Shown here: piece after piece, positions 51,548-58,844 of the stretch
Layout of the letters: each line of letters opens with the position of its first letter
How positions within the stretch are numbered: position 1 is the stretch's first letter
NCBI RefSeq assembly: GCF_030283205.1
Contig: NZ_JASNWF010000011.1
Span: 186,001-250,000, forward strand
Reading direction: 5' to 3'
DNA: 64,000 nt
DNA from: Actinomadura opuntiae
Lineage (GTDB): Bacteria > Actinomycetota > Actinomycetes > Streptosporangiales > Streptosporangiaceae
Notes under the pieces: generated by a model
What the model was told of the DNA's origin: nothing
What the model saw: the letters and a program-made list of their open reading frames with translations, nothing else
The model's database searches: none
Translations under genes and position numbers: made by a program

Positions 51548-51575
51548 CGTACTTCTGAGATGCGTACTTCTGAGA
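51548..51575 (+). repeat. 13-base tandem direct repeat in a promoter region
   Basis: CGTACTTCTGAGA occurs at 51548-51560 and again at 51563-51575, with TG between. It ends ten bases before the start of the secreted-protein gene and overlaps its ribosome site (GAGAGGAG). It could be a regulator site or a recent duplication. Confidence 0.7.
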
Positions 51576-51584
51576 GGAGTCCCC

Positions 51585-52838
51585 ATGAGAGTTCGACAGG
51601 CGGGCGCCGCGACGGCCCGCCGCGGCCGGCTGCGGCGTCCCCTCGCCGCCTGCGCGGGCGCCGCCCTCGCGGCGCTCACGTTCGTCATCGCGCCGTCCGC
51701 GCAAGCGCTCCCGCCGGGCGACGTGCCCGCCGTCGGCGTCGACACCGGCCGGTTCAAGCTGCCGATCGGCTGCACGATCAAACTCGCCGGGCTGCCGGTG
51801 TTCTACCTGCCGACGGACGTGGACGTGCAGGGCGTCGCGCCCGTCCAGCTCGGCCCGGGCCAGCAGTTCTACCTGTCGCAGGGATCGGGCAGCATCACCT
51901 TCCCGTCCTGGCTGACGTCGCTGGCGCCGATCCTCGGCATCGACAAGGCGGACGCGAAGATCACGGACCTGAGCATCGGGGCGAGCAACTCCACCCCGTC
52001 CAGCATCAACATCGCGGCCGACAAGCCGTTCGAGATCAACGACATCGCGATCGAGGCGGGCAAGCCGCTGAAGGTCGGGCTGCCGCTGACCGGGACGTTC
52101 GACGTCGGCCCCTACACCGCGCCGGACAGCGGCAAGGTCACGCTGGCGTTCGACCACGCCCTCGCCGAGGTGAACCTGAAGTCGCAGGCCGGGTTCAGCC
52201 TGCCGATCACCGCCGACTGCAAGCCGTCGGCGGGCAACGCGCTGCTCACGATCGCGGTCGGCGGCGCCGCCGGGCAGCCCCCGGCGAAGATCACCGGCGC
52301 GCCGCTGAACTTCCCCGAGCCCGCCTCGAACGAGCTGGTCGGCATCATCAACGCGCCGTACGCGTGCAAGGTCGGCGCCGACACCCTCGACGTCGGCATC
52401 GCGGTCGGCGCGCACATCCCGCTGGTGGCCAAGCGCGGCGCCTCGTTCTCCTTCACCGAGGCCGGCGGCGCGCTGGTGATCCCGGCGGCGACGGTGAACA
52501 AGCTGATCGACAAGGGGTACACCTCGGCGTCCGGGAAGGTCACGGCGCTGAACCTGACGGTCGAGGGCGGCACGCCCGCGTCGCAGAACGTCATCCCGTC
52601 CGGCGGGATCCCGATCCCGACCACCCAGCTGGTGCGCGACAAGCAGATCACCGTGCCGCTGCCGAGCGACGGCACGCTGACCGCGGGGCCGTTCACGCCG
52701 ACCTCCTCGGCGAAGAGCACGGCCGTCTCACTCGGGTCGGCCGCCGCCGACCTGTCGTTCGGCGGCGGGTCCGCCTCCCCGGCGACCTGCGGCGCCCCCT
52801 CCCCCACGGTCTACCTGGTCGACAACCCGGTGACCTGA
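51585..52838 (+). CDS. Secreted DUF6801-like protein
   Basis: This 417-residue protein has a Sec signal peptide (a basic N-terminus, then CAGAALAALTFVIAPSAQA). The rest is a beta-rich extracellular protein with two similar modules of about 180 residues, each starting near a cysteine (IGCTIKLAGLP and APYACKVGADTL). It resembles secreted actinobacterial DUF6801 proteins of unknown function. GAGGAG precedes the ATG at 51585. The gene stands alone and ends at a strong hairpin. Confidence 0.75.
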   Translation: MRVRQAGAATARRGRLRRPLAACAGAALAALTFVIAPSAQALPPGDVPAVGVDTGRFKLPIGCTIKLAGLPVFYLPTDVDVQGVAPVQLGPGQQFYLSQGSGSITFPSWLTSLAPILGIDKADAKITDLSIGASNSTPSSINIAADKPFEINDIAIEAGKPLKVGLPLTGTFDVGPYTAPDSGKVTLAFDHALAEVNLKSQAGFSLPITADCKPSAGNALLTIAVGGAAGQPPAKITGAPLNFPEPASNELVGIINAPYACKVGADTLDVGIAVGAHIPLVAKRGASFSFTEAGGALVIPAATVNKLIDKGYTSASGKVTALNLTVEGGTPASQNVIPSGGIPIPTTQLVRDKQITVPLPSDGTLTAGPFTPTSSAKSTAVSLGSAAADLSFGGGSASPATCGAPSPTVYLVDNPVT

Positions 52839-52891
52839 CCCGGCCGCCGCGCCGGGCGGTGATGGCGCCCCGCCGCCCGGCCGGCCCCCGC

Positions 52892-52953
52892 GAAGCGCCC
52901 CCGGCCTGCCGCGCCCTCCCCGATCGGAGGGCGCGGCAGGCCGGGGGCGCTTC
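52892..52953. terminator. Perfect 28-base hairpin terminator
   Basis: The arms 52892-52919 and 52926-52953 pair perfectly around a six-base loop (CCGATC). It follows the secreted-protein gene and has the same geometry as the 13598 hairpin but a different sequence. Confidence 0.85.
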
Positions 52954-53037
52954 CGGGTGACAGGAACCTACCGTTCCAAATGATGACTCTGCGTTATTAT
53001 CCTGTCGCGAGAAGTCATCGACCCCCCGGGAGCCCCC

Positions 53038-53379
53038 ATGACCCGCAGAGGAAGGCGGCGCGCCGGCGTGCTCGCCGCGGCGGCCGTCCTCGCCTCGCTC
53101 GGCGCCGTCCCCGCGTCGGCCGACGTCCCGTTCCCCAACTACACCTGCGATCGGACGTTCCCCGGCCACAAGGGCAAGGGCTGGGGCTACCAGCACTGCG
53201 AGGCCGCGGCCGGCGCGCCCGAGCGCGGACGCGTCGACGGGCCGTTCCTCATCGGCTCCCGCGCCGCGGCCGACCCGACCTTCTGGTGCAGGACGAGCAC
53301 CGAGGAGAACTTCCCCGCCGGGGAGGCCGAGCTTCCCGACCGGGTCCTCGGCTTCCGCTGCGAACGCCTCGCCTCCTGA
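53038..53379 (+). CDS. Small secreted four-cysteine protein
   Basis: This 113-residue protein has a signal peptide cleaved near residue 28 (VPASA-DVPF). The mature part of 85 residues has cysteines at 37, 54, 84 and 108, which suit two disulfides or a modification site. Other motifs are GHKGKGWGYQHC and TFWCRTSTEEN. No family recognised. It lies 100 bases upstream of the cysteine-rich/MNIO operon on the same strand, so it could be an extracellular partner of that system. Confidence 0.7.
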   Translation: MTRRGRRRAGVLAAAAVLASLGAVPASADVPFPNYTCDRTFPGHKGKGWGYQHCEAAAGAPERGRVDGPFLIGSRAAADPTFWCRTSTEENFPAGEAELPDRVLGFRCERLAS

Positions 53380-53398
53380 CCCGCGCGACGTCCGCGAT

Positions 53399-53460
53399 CC
53401 CGAACCCCGTCCCCGAACCCGAATCCCATCCCCGACCCCCGTCCCCGACCACCGCTCCCG
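53399..53460 (-). other. C-rich tract with eight G-runs on the minus strand (possible G-quadruplex)
   Basis: The minus strand carries eight runs of three to five G separated by two to four bases. It lies between the small secreted protein and the cysteine-rich protein gene. As the template strand it could slow RNA polymerase, or set the ratio of the two genes. Confidence 0.55.
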
Positions 53461-53478
53461 CTCGGAAAGGACGAACGC

Positions 53479-54078
53479 ATGGCCCCACCCGACGACAGGG
53501 ACCCCCGACTGACCTACCGCGACGTCACGAAGTTCAGAGGAGAGAGCGAGGCGGCCGAGCAGAGCCGCGACCAGGCGTCCGAGGCGGGCTCGAGACCCCG
53601 GCCCGCGCCGCTGAAGCCCGTACCGGAGCTGCACGTCTGCATGGGCCTGAACGCCTGCGCCGGGCACGGCCGGGACGGCACCGGCGTCATGGCCGGGATG
53701 GGGCGGTGCGCCACCGTCTCGCACAACTGCCACGGCGACAACGAGTGCGCGGCCCAGGGCGGCTGCGGCTACAGCGGGCACGAGGCCGAGCAGGCCATGC
53801 CGGGCGCGCAGCACTGCCGCTGGTCCGGCAGCTGCGCCAGCCCGATCAACGTGAGCCGGGTGCACGCGGCGGGCCCGTACCGGGGCACCAGCGTGTGGAA
53901 GCGGGCCCGCAAGGTGTTCGAGCAGCGGATGTTCGAGGCCGGCGTCCCGTTCGGGCCGTCGCCAGGCGAAGGCTTCCCCGACGACGAGGTGCCCGACTAC
54001 GAGACCCGCTTCGGCGGGCTCCCCACCGGCCAGGGCACGTCCTCCGCGGACGCCGGCGCGAAGGACCAGGAACGGTGA
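53479..54078 (+). CDS. Cysteine-rich protein, probable substrate of the adjacent MNIO enzyme
   Basis: This 199-residue cytosolic protein has no signal peptide. A polar N-terminal 50 residues may act as a leader. Eight cysteines follow at 54, 60, 77, 84, 90, 96, 113 and 119, with spacings 5, 16, 6, 5, 5, 16 and 5. The CMGLNAC and CHGDNEC units repeat the form CxGxNxC, seen in MNIO-associated cysteine-rich proteins. A helical C-terminal part (SVWKRARKVFEQRMFEAG) comes last. It overlaps the MNIO gene (GTGA) and starts after GGAAAGGA. I infer that its cysteines are modified or bind metal. An electron-transfer or chaperone role is also possible. Confidence 0.72.
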   Translation: MAPPDDRDPRLTYRDVTKFRGESEAAEQSRDQASEAGSRPRPAPLKPVPELHVCMGLNACAGHGRDGTGVMAGMGRCATVSHNCHGDNECAAQGGCGYSGHEAEQAMPGAQHCRWSGSCASPINVSRVHAAGPYRGTSVWKRARKVFEQRMFEAGVPFGPSPGEGFPDDEVPDYETRFGGLPTGQGTSSADAGAKDQER

Positions 54079-54956
54079 CGGCCGGTCCCGCACCGGCCGC
54101 CCGGACCGCGCGCGGCGGCGAGGGGGCCCGGCTCGGGCTGGGCCTCGGCCTGCGCTCGGCCCACCTGCCGCACGTGCTCGCCGAGTGGCCCGACGTCGGC
54201 TGGTTCGAGATCATCTCCGAGAACTTCATGGACTCGGCCGGCTACCCCCGGCACGCGCTGGAGCGGATCGCCGAGCGCTACCCGGTCGTCATGCACGGGG
54301 TGTCGATGTCGATCGGCAGCACCGACCCCCTGGACATGCACTACCTCGGCCGGCTGCGCATGCTCGCCGAGGACGTCGGCGCCCGCTGGATCTCCGACCA
54401 CGTCTGCTGGACGGGCGTGGCGGGCGTGAACACCCACGAGCTGCTGCCCGTCCCGTTCACCGAGGAGGCGCTGCGGCACATCGCCCGCCGCGTCCGGGTC
54501 GTCCAGGACGTGCTGGAGCAGCCGCTGGTGCTGGAGAACCCGAGCACGTACGCGGCGTTCGCGCACTCGACGATGACGGAGTGGGAGTTCCTCGCGCGGC
54601 TGTGCGAGGAGTCGGGCTGCCGCCTGCTGCTGGACGTCAACAACGTGCACGTCTCGTCCGTCAACCACGGCTTCGACCCCGAGGAGTACATCCGGTCCAT
54701 CCCGCACGACCGGGTGGCGCAGATCCATCTGGCCGGGCACACCGACATGGGCGACCACCTCATCGACACCCACGACCGTCCGGTGGCCGAGCCGGTGTGG
54801 CGGCTGTATCGGCTGGCGACGTCGCTGGCGGGCGCCGTCCCGACCCTGCTGGAGTGGGACGAGGACATCCCGCCGTTCCCCGCGCTGCTGGACGAGCTGC
54901 ACAAGGCGGACCTGCACGTCGGCGCCCTGCCCGCGAGCGCGGTGTCCGATGGGTGA
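54075..54956 (+). CDS. DUF692 multinuclear non-heme iron oxidase (MNIO)
   Basis: This 293-residue TIM-barrel protein belongs to DUF692. Metal-ligand candidates are all present: histidine in VVMHGVSMSIGS, SDHVCW, glutamate in VLENPS, aspartate/asparagine in LLLDVNNVHVSSVNHGF, histidine in QIHLAGH, DTHD and glutamate in LLEWDED. Known members (MbnB, TglH, BufB) use a di- or tri-iron site and oxygen to rebuild cysteine side chains in peptides. The GTG start overlaps the preceding cysteine-rich gene and the next gene overlaps its end, so all are coupled. The reaction here is unknown. Confidence 0.9.
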   Translation: MTAGPAPAARTARGGEGARLGLGLGLRSAHLPHVLAEWPDVGWFEIISENFMDSAGYPRHALERIAERYPVVMHGVSMSIGSTDPLDMHYLGRLRMLAEDVGARWISDHVCWTGVAGVNTHELLPVPFTEEALRHIARRVRVVQDVLEQPLVLENPSTYAAFAHSTMTEWEFLARLCEESGCRLLLDVNNVHVSSVNHGFDPEEYIRSIPHDRVAQIHLAGHTDMGDHLIDTHDRPVAEPVWRLYRLATSLAGAVPTLLEWDEDIPPFPALLDELHKADLHVGALPASAVSDG

Positions 54957-55809
54957 GCCGCGCGCGACCGGCGGGCCGCCGTCGCTGCGGGCCGCGCAGC
55001 AGTGGTTCCAGGACGCGATCACCGCGCCGTCCCCCCGGCCGGAGCGCGCCGCGGCGCTGCTCGCCGCGCCCGGCGGCCCCGGCGCGGCGCGCCGCCTGGA
55101 GATCTACCGGCGCGGGTGCCGGCGGCGGCTGCTGGAGGTGATGCGGCACCGGCATCCGGCGCTGCGCGCGCTGCTCGGCCCCGACCTGTTCGACGCGTTC
55201 GCCGGCGAGTACCTGGACGCCCGCCCGCCCCGCTCGTACACGCTCGCGCGGCTGGACGACCGGCTCGCCGCGCACCTGGCCGCGCACCGCCCCGACCGGC
55301 ACCGGCCCGCCGGGCGGCGCGAGTTCTGGATCGACCTGATGATCGACCTGGTGCGGTACGAGTGCCTGTTCGCCGAGGTCTACGACGGTCCCGGCACCGA
55401 GGGCGAGCCGCCGGCGCCGTGGCCGGCGGAGCTGCCCGGGGCGGTGACCGCCGCGGCGGCGCCCGGCCTGCGGGTGTTCCGCGCGTGCGCCGCCGTGCAC
55501 GAGTACCACTCGGCCGTCCGGCGCAGCGCGCGGCCCGATCCGCCCGAGCCCGAGCCGTCGAACCTGGTCGTGTTCCGCCGCGACTACCGCGTGGTCACCG
55601 TCCGCCCGCCCACCGAGGCCTTCGCGCTGCTCACCGCGCTGCTGTCCGGCGTCCCGCTGGACGCGGCGGCGGAGCGGGCCGGGGTCGGCGACGGCGCGGC
55701 CCGCCGCCACCTGCGCCGCTGGATCGCCCAGCGGTGGCTCACGGCCCGCCTCCCCGAGCGCGTCCCCGCCGCGCCCGTCCCGCTCCCCCGACAGGAGGTT
55801 CCGCGATGA
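54949..55809 (+). CDS. DUF2063-type MNIO partner protein (BufC/MbnC-like)
   Basis: This 286-residue protein has the N-terminal DUF2063 domain (AAQQWFQDAITAP, then RLEIYRRGCRRRLLEVMRHRHPALRALLG). A C-terminal portion has a winged-helix look (AAAERAGVGDGAARRHLRRWI). Such proteins accompany DUF692 enzymes and recruit their peptide substrates. It overlaps the MNIO gene by eight bases and the ferritin-like gene by four. The earlier label as a DNA-binding protein is probably wrong in this setting. Confidence 0.83.
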   Translation: MGEPRATGGPPSLRAAQQWFQDAITAPSPRPERAAALLAAPGGPGAARRLEIYRRGCRRRLLEVMRHRHPALRALLGPDLFDAFAGEYLDARPPRSYTLARLDDRLAAHLAAHRPDRHRPAGRREFWIDLMIDLVRYECLFAEVYDGPGTEGEPPAPWPAELPGAVTAAAAPGLRVFRACAAVHEYHSAVRRSARPDPPEPEPSNLVVFRRDYRVVTVRPPTEAFALLTALLSGVPLDAAAERAGVGDGAARRHLRRWIAQRWLTARLPERVPAAPVPLPRQEVPR

Positions 55810-57056
55810 CCACCGAGACCGCACCCACCGCGAGCGCGTCGCTCGCCGCCGTGCTGGACGCCCATCCCGTCGACGCCGCCGAAGGCGTCCGGACCAGGGG
55901 CGACCTGGTCAACCATCTGCAGCAGGCCGCCGCCGTCGAGCTGCAGACGATCCCGATGTACCTGTACGCGATGTACTCGATCGGCGGGGTCGGCACGTCC
56001 CGCTGGAACCCGGGGATGAGCGCGCAGCGGCTGATCCGCAGCATCGTCATCGAGGAGATGCTGCACCTGTGCCTGGTCCGCAACATCCTCGTCGCGCTCG
56101 GCGCCGGCGACCAGGTGACGTTCTACAGCGAGACGTTCATCCCCGACTACCCCGAGTACATGCTGCACCGGCATCCGCCGCTGCTGCTGCACGCGGCGCC
56201 GTGTACGAAGGAGGTCGTCCGGGACGTCTTCATGCAGTTCGAGCGGCCGTACGCCGACCCGAAGGAGGGCAAGCCGCCGAAGGGCCAGTACACGACGATC
56301 GGCCTGTTCTACGAGGCCATCAAGAAGGGGCTGAAGGACCTCAACAGCCAGGACCTGTGGGCGGCCCCGCACAAGGAGCTGCAGTACGTGGCGGCCTACT
56401 GGAACAAGGACGGCGGTGGTTCGCCGCTGGCCGTCGAGAACCTCGCGACCGCGCAGACGGCGCTCAAGATGATCGTCGAGCAGGGCGAGGGCGCCGACCC
56501 CAAGAAGCCGTCGGTCAGCATCGACCCGCTCAAGCCCAAGCTCGGCATGGACGAGCTGCCGCACTACACCAAGTTCCAGCGCATCGCCGAGGGCGTCGAG
56601 GCGATCGGCCCGGTGTGGAAGGTCCCGACCGACCCCAAGTGGTTCCAGTACGCCGACGACGAGGCCGCGGCCGCCGTCAACGACCTGTTCAACGCGGTGT
56701 ACTGCTACGTGCTGCACTTCATCGACGTGCTGTACAGGACGCCGTCCGCGGCGGTGGACGCCCGCGGCCGCAGCCTCCGCTACGGGTACGAGCGCACGTT
56801 CGTCTCCGCGATGCAGGGGCTGCTCGCCAACATCGCCGAGATCATGGTGGCGCGGCCGGTGCAGGCCGGGCCGCTCGCGCGGGACCGGTCCGGTGACGAC
56901 ACCCAGATCGGCCCGACCTTCGAGTACGTCGAACTGCCCGAGAGCGGGCGCAGGAAGCACCTCGTCGACCTGTGCGACAAGGCGGCGCGGCACTTCCCCG
57001 CGCTCGGCGGCGACAACAGCGTCCGCTGGCTGCTGGACAAGATGCCCGACCTCTAG
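55806..57056 (+). CDS. Ferritin-like dimetal protein (iminophenyl-pyruvate dimer synthase-like family)
   Basis: This 416-residue protein starts with the four-helix ferritin-like domain of the VioB/RebD N-terminal family (AAAVELQTIPMYLYAMYSI, then RSIVIEEMLHLCLVRN). Metal ligands are the glutamates of those helices and EEMLH. A C-terminal helical half continues to DKMPDL. Family members catalyse oxidative dimerisation in bisindole pathways or act as diiron oxidases. It overlaps the DUF2063 gene (ATGA) and has GGAGG upstream, so it is the fourth coupled gene. A second oxidative step on the cysteine-rich product is plausible. Confidence 0.85.
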   Translation: MTTETAPTASASLAAVLDAHPVDAAEGVRTRGDLVNHLQQAAAVELQTIPMYLYAMYSIGGVGTSRWNPGMSAQRLIRSIVIEEMLHLCLVRNILVALGAGDQVTFYSETFIPDYPEYMLHRHPPLLLHAAPCTKEVVRDVFMQFERPYADPKEGKPPKGQYTTIGLFYEAIKKGLKDLNSQDLWAAPHKELQYVAAYWNKDGGGSPLAVENLATAQTALKMIVEQGEGADPKKPSVSIDPLKPKLGMDELPHYTKFQRIAEGVEAIGPVWKVPTDPKWFQYADDEAAAAVNDLFNAVYCYVLHFIDVLYRTPSAAVDARGRSLRYGYERTFVSAMQGLLANIAEIMVARPVQAGPLARDRSGDDTQIGPTFEYVELPESGRRKHLVDLCDKAARHFPALGGDNSVRWLLDKMPDL

Positions 57057-57796
57057 GCGGGGACCAGGCGCCAGTAGCCGTACGGGTTATGGAAGTAGTC
57101 GTCCTCCGCGAACCGGTCGCACGGCCCGTGCCGCAGCACCCAGCGGTCCGCGCCGTCGTCGAGGGCGAACAGCTCGCCGTCCTGGACCTCCCGCGACCGC
57201 TGCTCCATCAGCAGGTACAGCGCCAGCCCGTCGATCAGGTCGAGCACGTCGTCGGGGTGCGGGTCGCCCGGGTGGTCCAGCTCGACGTCGGGGGCGCCGA
57301 GCAGGTGCATGCCGCAGCTGAAGTACAGCGCCCCGGTCGTGATCGGCTTCTTGACCCACGCCTGGTACAGCGGGACGGCCGCCTCCTGCCCCGCGTACGC
57401 CTTGTAGGCCAGGTCGAGCCAGCGGTCGCGGCCGTGCGCGAGCCCGTTGCTCTCGTTCTTCACCGCGGTGGCGCCCGAGCGCAGCAGCTCGGCGGTCAGC
57501 GCCAGGGTGCGGCGGGCGACGGTGAACGCCACGCCGGGGCGGACGGCGGGCGACAGCAGGTAGGCGACGGTGTCGTGCGCGCGCACCGCCTCCCAGTCCG
57601 GGCCGGTGAAGGATGCGCCCGCGCCGCACGCCTCGAACGCGGCGGGCATCCGCGGGTCCGGCGCGTACCCGGAGTACTCCCAGTCGAGCTCGAAGCCCTC
57701 CTTCTCGGCGAGCGCCTCGACCTCGCCGAGGTCCAGCCCCGTCCCGAGAACGCACAGGACATGCCGGGAGCTCACCGACGTCTGCTCATCAATCAT
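57053..57796 (-). CDS. Hypothetical protein, possibly DUF4261-like
   Basis: This 247-residue soluble protein has no signal peptide. The C-terminal half (ITTGALYFSCGMHLLGAPDV, then DLIDGLALYLLMEQRSREVQDGE) resembles DUF4261, but I am not certain. It converges on the ferritin-like gene with stops overlapping by three bases. A functional link to the MNIO operon is possible only through position. Confidence 0.6.
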   Translation of the reverse strand: MIDEQTSVSSRHVLCVLGTGLDLGEVEALAEKEGFELDWEYSGYAPDPRMPAAFEACGAGASFTGPDWEAVRAHDTVAYLLSPAVRPGVAFTVARRTLALTAELLRSGATAVKNESNGLAHGRDRWLDLAYKAYAGQEAAVPLYQAWVKKPITTGALYFSCGMHLLGAPDVELDHPGDPHPDDVLDLIDGLALYLLMEQRSREVQDGELFALDDGADRWVLRHGPCDRFAEDDYFHNPYGYWRLVPA

Positions 57797-58098
57797 CAGG
57801 CGGCAGGGTACGCGAAGATCGCGGTCACGGCAGAAGTTCGACCCGATCGCCGGGCCGCACCACGCCGGGCTCCTCCACGGCGGCGTAGACCCCCGCGCCG
57901 ACGGTCATGGGGCGACTCCCGGGTTCGTGGCCGCATCAGCGGGGCGCGGCAGGGAAGAGTGCTTACATGGACATATAGCACCGCACGGGCGAACGCGATG
58001 TGGGGCAGGTCACACCCGCACGGGCCCCGATCGCGTCACGTTCGGCGGCACTGATCCATCTTCTCTGTGACGGGTCGCGCAGAGGGTTTGGAGGGGGC
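57797..58098. other. Intergenic region with MOSC remnant and no intact gene
   Basis: This 302-base gap contains the 28-codon MOSC scrap described separately. It also holds a less GC-rich stretch (TTACATGGACATATAGCA near 57962) which may be promoter DNA for the following gene. I see no other feature. Confidence 0.5.
57825..57908 (-). pseudogene. MOSC-domain C-terminal remnant
   Basis: A 27-residue frame reads MTVGAGVYAAVEEPGVVRPG and ends DRVELLP before a stop. The pattern GVYA-V-EPG-VRPGD-VEL is the typical end of MOSC (molybdenum cofactor sulfurase C-terminal) domain proteins, which are 180-250 residues. The rest of the domain is absent on this strand. It is a deletion remnant and not a gene. 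Confidence 0.5.
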
Positions 58099-58743
58099 AT
58101 GGGCGCCATACCGGAGAGCAGCACGCCACGGCGGTTCAACCTGACCATGCTGAACGCCGCCTACGACGCGTTCCGGCGGGACATGGCCCGGATGTCGGCC
58201 GCGGCCGGCACCGCGCCGGGCTCCGCGCCGGACGCCGGGCGGGTCGCCCGCGGCTGGGGGATGTTCCGGCGGCACTGGCTGGCCCAGCAGGCGGCGGAGC
58301 AGCGCGCGCTGTGGACGGTGATGCGGGGCCGCGAGCGCTCCTCGGTGTTCGACGCCCTGGAGCTGCGCGCGTTCCGGGTCGTCCCCCTGCTGGACGGGGT
58401 CGACGCCGCGCTGGAGCACGGCGACCGGCGCGCGTTCCGGCAGTACGCGCGCACCCTTCCCCCGGCGGTGAACGACCTCCTGGACTACAAGGAGGCGGAG
58501 ATGCTGCCGCTGATCCACCGCGTGCTCACCCCGTTCGAGTGGGGCACGTTCGACGTCGAGATGCGCCGCGAGCTGGGCATGCGCGGGCTGGCCTCGTTCG
58601 TGCCGTGGCTGCTGGACGGGGCGCCCGACGCCACGTCCCGCGCGGTGATGCGGCTGCTGCCGCCGCCGTTCCGGCTGCTGTACCGGGCCCGCTGGCTGCC
58701 GCGCTACCAGCGCCGCGAACGGTGGGCCGCGCCCGCCGTCTGA
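58099..58743 (+). CDS. Hemerythrin-like helical protein with degenerate metal motifs
   Basis: This 214-residue protein has the helical pattern of HHE hemerythrin domains (LNAAYDAFRRDMARM, FRRHWLAQQAAEQRALW, AALEHGD, LLDYKEAEMLPLIHRVL). The first histidine and several others of the metal site are replaced, so iron binding is doubtful. I chose the ATG at 58099, with TTTGGAGGGGGC upstream. An upstream in-frame ATG at 58000 lacks a site. The QcrB gene follows 100 bases later. Confidence 0.6.
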   Translation: MGAIPESSTPRRFNLTMLNAAYDAFRRDMARMSAAAGTAPGSAPDAGRVARGWGMFRRHWLAQQAAEQRALWTVMRGRERSSVFDALELRAFRVVPLLDGVDAALEHGDRRAFRQYARTLPPAVNDLLDYKEAEMLPLIHRVLTPFEWGTFDVEMRRELGMRGLASFVPWLLDGAPDATSRAVMRLLPPPFRLLYRARWLPRYQRRERWAAPAV

Positions 58744-58844
58744 CCGCCGCGTGTGACGGGCCGCACATCGGCCGATGTCACATTCGTCCGTCTTGATCGG
58801 TCTTATGCGCAGAACCGGTCCAGACCGACGAAAGGACGGCGTCG

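Noticed and set aside
58745..58800. ECF41-like promoter (TGTCACA with a GGTC about 16 bases on) before qcrB
   Set aside because: Only a partial match to the known pattern, and it differs from the pair of sites near the sigma gene.
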